64,000 bases of DNA, from NCBI RefSeq assembly GCF_030865425.1, contig NZ_JAVFCB010000009.1:1-64000 (forward strand). Direction: 5' to 3'. Positions 63,914 through 64,000 of the stretch are shown in pieces. Under the pieces are notes generated by a model that saw nothing but the letters and a program-made list of their open reading frames with translations, ran no database searches and was not told the origin of the DNA. The first letter of the stretch is position 1. The number at the start of each line of letters is the position of its first letter. A program made the translations under genes and the position numbers. The DNA is from Microbacterium capsulatum. GTDB lineage: Bacteria; Actinomycetota; Actinomycetes; Actinomycetales; Microbacteriaceae.

Positions 63914-64000
63914 TCACTTGCCCGAGCGGCCGACCTCGGCGGCTCGGTAGATGCCGTCGACCGCCGGAGACCAGTCGATCGTGTTCACCGAAGCGTACGT
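63914..64000 (-). CDS. peptide ABC transporter substrate-binding protein, C-terminal end (partial)
   Basis: The last 28 codons of a gene that enters from the right edge. It reads NTIDWSPAVDGIYRAAEVGR and ends SGK, as in family 5 peptide-binding proteins. It lies just upstream of the DppB-type permease in the same direction. The remaining part is outside the window. Confidence 0.75.
   Translation of the reverse strand, partial: TYASVNTIDWSPAVDGIYRAAEVGRSGK

Overview
The window is high-GC DNA with very dense, often 4-bp-overlapping genes. It carries an actinobacterial gene set: the tilS-hpt-ftsH-folE-folP block, small DUF3180 and DUF4192 proteins, a LytR-CpsA-Psr protein and frequent GTG starts. 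The repeat style and overall gene content suggest Microbacteriaceae, most likely a Microbacterium-like organism. This taxonomic placement is inference; there is no rRNA in the window.

Region 1 (1-12.7 kb) is a sugar-acid catabolic locus. An 11-gene operon on the - strand runs from about 10000 to 1: pxpA-pxpB-pxpC, an SDR, an RraA-type aldolase, an aminotransferase, a D-2-hydroxyacid dehydrogenase, idnO, idnD, gntK and gnd. A divergent LacI regulator and an MHS-type transporter complete it. Idonate/5-ketogluconate/gluconate enzymes feed the pentose phosphate pathway; the role of the oxoprolinase-like, aminotransferase and aldolase genes is unknown. Region 2 (13-14 kb) holds a decayed IS481-like transposase and a gene fragment. 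Region 3 (14-22.9 kb) has two tRNA-Ser genes around an LCP gene and near serS, then a HAD phosphatase, a lipid kinase, a lipoprotein, a cardiolipin synthase, a small membrane protein and a DUF4192 protein.

Region 4 (23-31.3 kb) is a 10-gene - strand operon headed by its own LacI regulator. It encodes a PfkB kinase, a complete ECF transporter (S, T, two ATPases), a BtpA/SgcQ protein, a glutamine-amidotransferase-like protein, an M24 peptidase-like protein and a nucleoside hydrolase. I read it as an uptake-and-salvage cassette for an unidentified glycoside or nucleoside. The two ECF ATPases look asymmetric, with one degenerate ATP site. It is the best candidate here for an undescribed system.

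Region 5 (31.4-49.5 kb) is mostly housekeeping: a HAD phosphatase, lysS, DUF2520, two PH-domain membrane proteins, DUF3180, folK, folB, then folP, folE, ftsH, hpt and tilS. A sugar ABC cassette (binding protein, two permeases, a hydroxyacid dehydrogenase, a DeoR/LacI hybrid regulator) sits between folB and folP and splits what is normally one folate block. Region 6 (49.5-53.4 kb) has ppa, an M23 peptidase, a tRNA-Glu/Asp/Phe cluster and a metallophosphoesterase. Region 7 (53.4-58.9 kb) is an SsuABC-type ABC importer divergent from a DcuS/DcuR-type two-component system. Region 8 (59-64 kb) is a dipeptide/oligopeptide ABC importer with an amidohydrolase; its binding protein is cut by the window end.

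Intergenic features include strong terminators, likely operators, and two 74-bp copies of a nested inverted repeat more than 25 kb apart. No CRISPR array, prophage, rRNA or intact IS was seen.
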